From contig NZ_JALLIX010000040.1 in the NCBI RefSeq assembly GCF_023242365.1, positions 1-62,454 of the forward strand: DNA of 62,454 bases, given 5' to 3'. Shown here piece by piece: positions 61,648 through 62,454 of the stretch. A program made the position numbers and the translations under genes. Below the pieces are notes generated by a model. It did no database searches, was not told the DNA's origin, and saw only the letters and a program-made list of their open reading frames with translations. Positions within the stretch are counted from its first letter, which is position 1. Each line of letters starts with the position of its first letter. The DNA comes from Pseudomonas sp. MWU13-2100 (GTDB lineage Bacteria; Pseudomonadota; Gammaproteobacteria; Pseudomonadales; Pseudomonadaceae).

Positions 61648-62454
61648 ATGAGCAGTCGTCGTTTGTGGTTGTGGGTGTTGGTCGGTCTGGTATTACTGGC
61701 GGCGATGTCCGTATGTCTAGTGGTTTGGTGGTCGCCTGCAGTGCCAGGCATGCGGTTGGGTCGAGATGAGCAAGCTACCGGGTGGCTGGTGACCGCGGGT
61801 TTCACCTTTATGGTGCTGGCAGTGGTGGCTGGCTTCCAATTAGTGAGACGTAAGGTAGGCGGCTTGTCGTATCGGCACCTTATGGGGAACGACCTGAGTA
61901 CGCCGACTTCCGCGCCTGCAAAGGGCGAAGCCCACGTATGGGAAAAGCTGCGTGCTCACCTCCACCAGCGCTACGGCTCATTCTGGCGTCGCAGGATCCG
62001 CTTGCTATTGGTGGTCGGTGAACCGGCACACATCGAGGCCATGGCGCCGGCCTTGGCCAAACAGCAGTGGCTGGAGGGCCAGGATACGGTCCTGCTCTGG
62101 GGCGGCAGCGTGCGGGCCGAACGGGAAGGGGGCGTGTTTGCCCAGTGGCGCGGCCTGAGCCGCTGGCGCGCCCTGGACGGGGTGGTCTGGGCGCTGGACA
62201 AGGAGCAGAGCAGCGATGCCGCCGCGATGCGCACTGGCGTGCGTCGCCTGCAGGCCCTGGCCCGTGAGCTGAACTGGGAGTTACCGTTGCACCTGTGGCA
62301 GGTCTGCGCCAGTGAATGGTCGCAGGCCAAGCGCGAGGCTCAGCCAGTCGGCTGCTTACTGGGCACGCCCTTCACCGAAGCGGTGCTGGAAACGGCCCTG
62401 GGGCGTTTATTGGCGCCCTTGCGCCACGCCGGAATCGCCCAGATGCAGACCACC
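61648..62454 (+). CDS. TssM/IcmF-like inner membrane protein, cut by the right edge
   Basis: The frame is open from ATG at 61648 to the window end (269 codons seen). Two membrane segments (about 5-28 and 47-68) frame a periplasmic loop, and a cytoplasmic part follows (YGSFWRRRIRLLLVVGEP). A Walker A of the GxxGxGKT kind, usual in TssM, is absent where it should be: VVGEPAHIEAMAPAL. So it may be a TssM with no ATP binding, or another protein of the membrane complex. Most of the protein lies outside the window. Confidence 0.55.
   Translation, partial: MSSRRLWLWVLVGLVLLAAMSVCLVVWWSPAVPGMRLGRDEQATGWLVTAGFTFMVLAVVAGFQLVRRKVGGLSYRHLMGNDLSTPTSAPAKGEAHVWEKLRAHLHQRYGSFWRRRIRLLLVVGEPAHIEAMAPALAKQQWLEGQDTVLLWGGSVRAEREGGVFAQWRGLSRWRALDGVVWALDKEQSSDAAAMRTGVRRLQALARELNWELPLHLWQVCASEWSQAKREAQPVGCLLGTPFTEAVLETALGRLLAPLRHAGIAQMQTT

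Overview
The window looks like chromosome of a Pseudomonas of the fluorescens complex. It is GC-rich, it carries the REP family with core GGAGCTTGCCCGCGAAG at four gene ends plus a second REP type in a REPIN, and its gene families are typical of that group: OprD porin, siaABCD, bufferins, glucarate catabolism, and a main T6SS locus plus a distant vgrG. All calls come from reading the sequence; no database search was run.

Left part (1-9.7 kb). A DUF2855 protein is cut by the left edge. A REP pair with an 18-bp tandem array follows, then the 2-aminoethylphosphonate genes phnX and phnW with a divergent LysR regulator. Next come an isolated vgrG whose end overlaps the LysR gene, a YebC/YeeN-type regulator, a leucine-rich-repeat protein kinase and a ZapE/AFG1 ATPase.

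Middle part (9.8-34.5 kb). A seven-gene operon encodes a PotABCD-like ABC importer plus an HcnABC/opine-oxidase-like three-subunit dehydrogenase, under a divergent IclR regulator. An ECF sigma/anti-sigma pair faces a catalase-fold peroxidase/cytochrome b pair; both transcription units carry the same promoter motif with the same 14-nt spacer. A decayed MFS gene precedes a glucarate module (GntR/FCD regulator, transporter, GudD). A DapF-fold protein without catalytic cysteines, a secreted unknown, an AraC-codA-zinc-finger operon, a TauE permease, uvrB and an aromatic aminotransferase follow.

Right part (34.9-62.5 kb). An OprD porin abuts a siaABCD biofilm/c-di-GMP operon whose SiaA has a cytosolic CBS-like input in place of a membrane sensor. 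Then comes a bufferin (copper-buffering peptide) locus with two precursor peptides, DoxX, an exported alpha/beta hydrolase, a REPIN, and the MNIO enzyme BufB with its partner BufC. A tRNA-Asn with its own promoter ends this block.

After a lower-GC stretch a T6SS locus runs to the right edge: tssB, tssC, tssK, tssL, an OmpA-domain membrane protein, hcp, clpV, a long vgrG with a transthyretin-like adaptor tail, a small membrane protein, a toxin-like effector, two tandem immunity-like paralogues, a PAAR tip, a membrane protein and the start of a TssM-like gene. tssA, tssE, tssF, tssG and tssJ are not in the window. The effector cassette, the divergent ECF promoters and the bufferin locus are the most rewarding places to look further.
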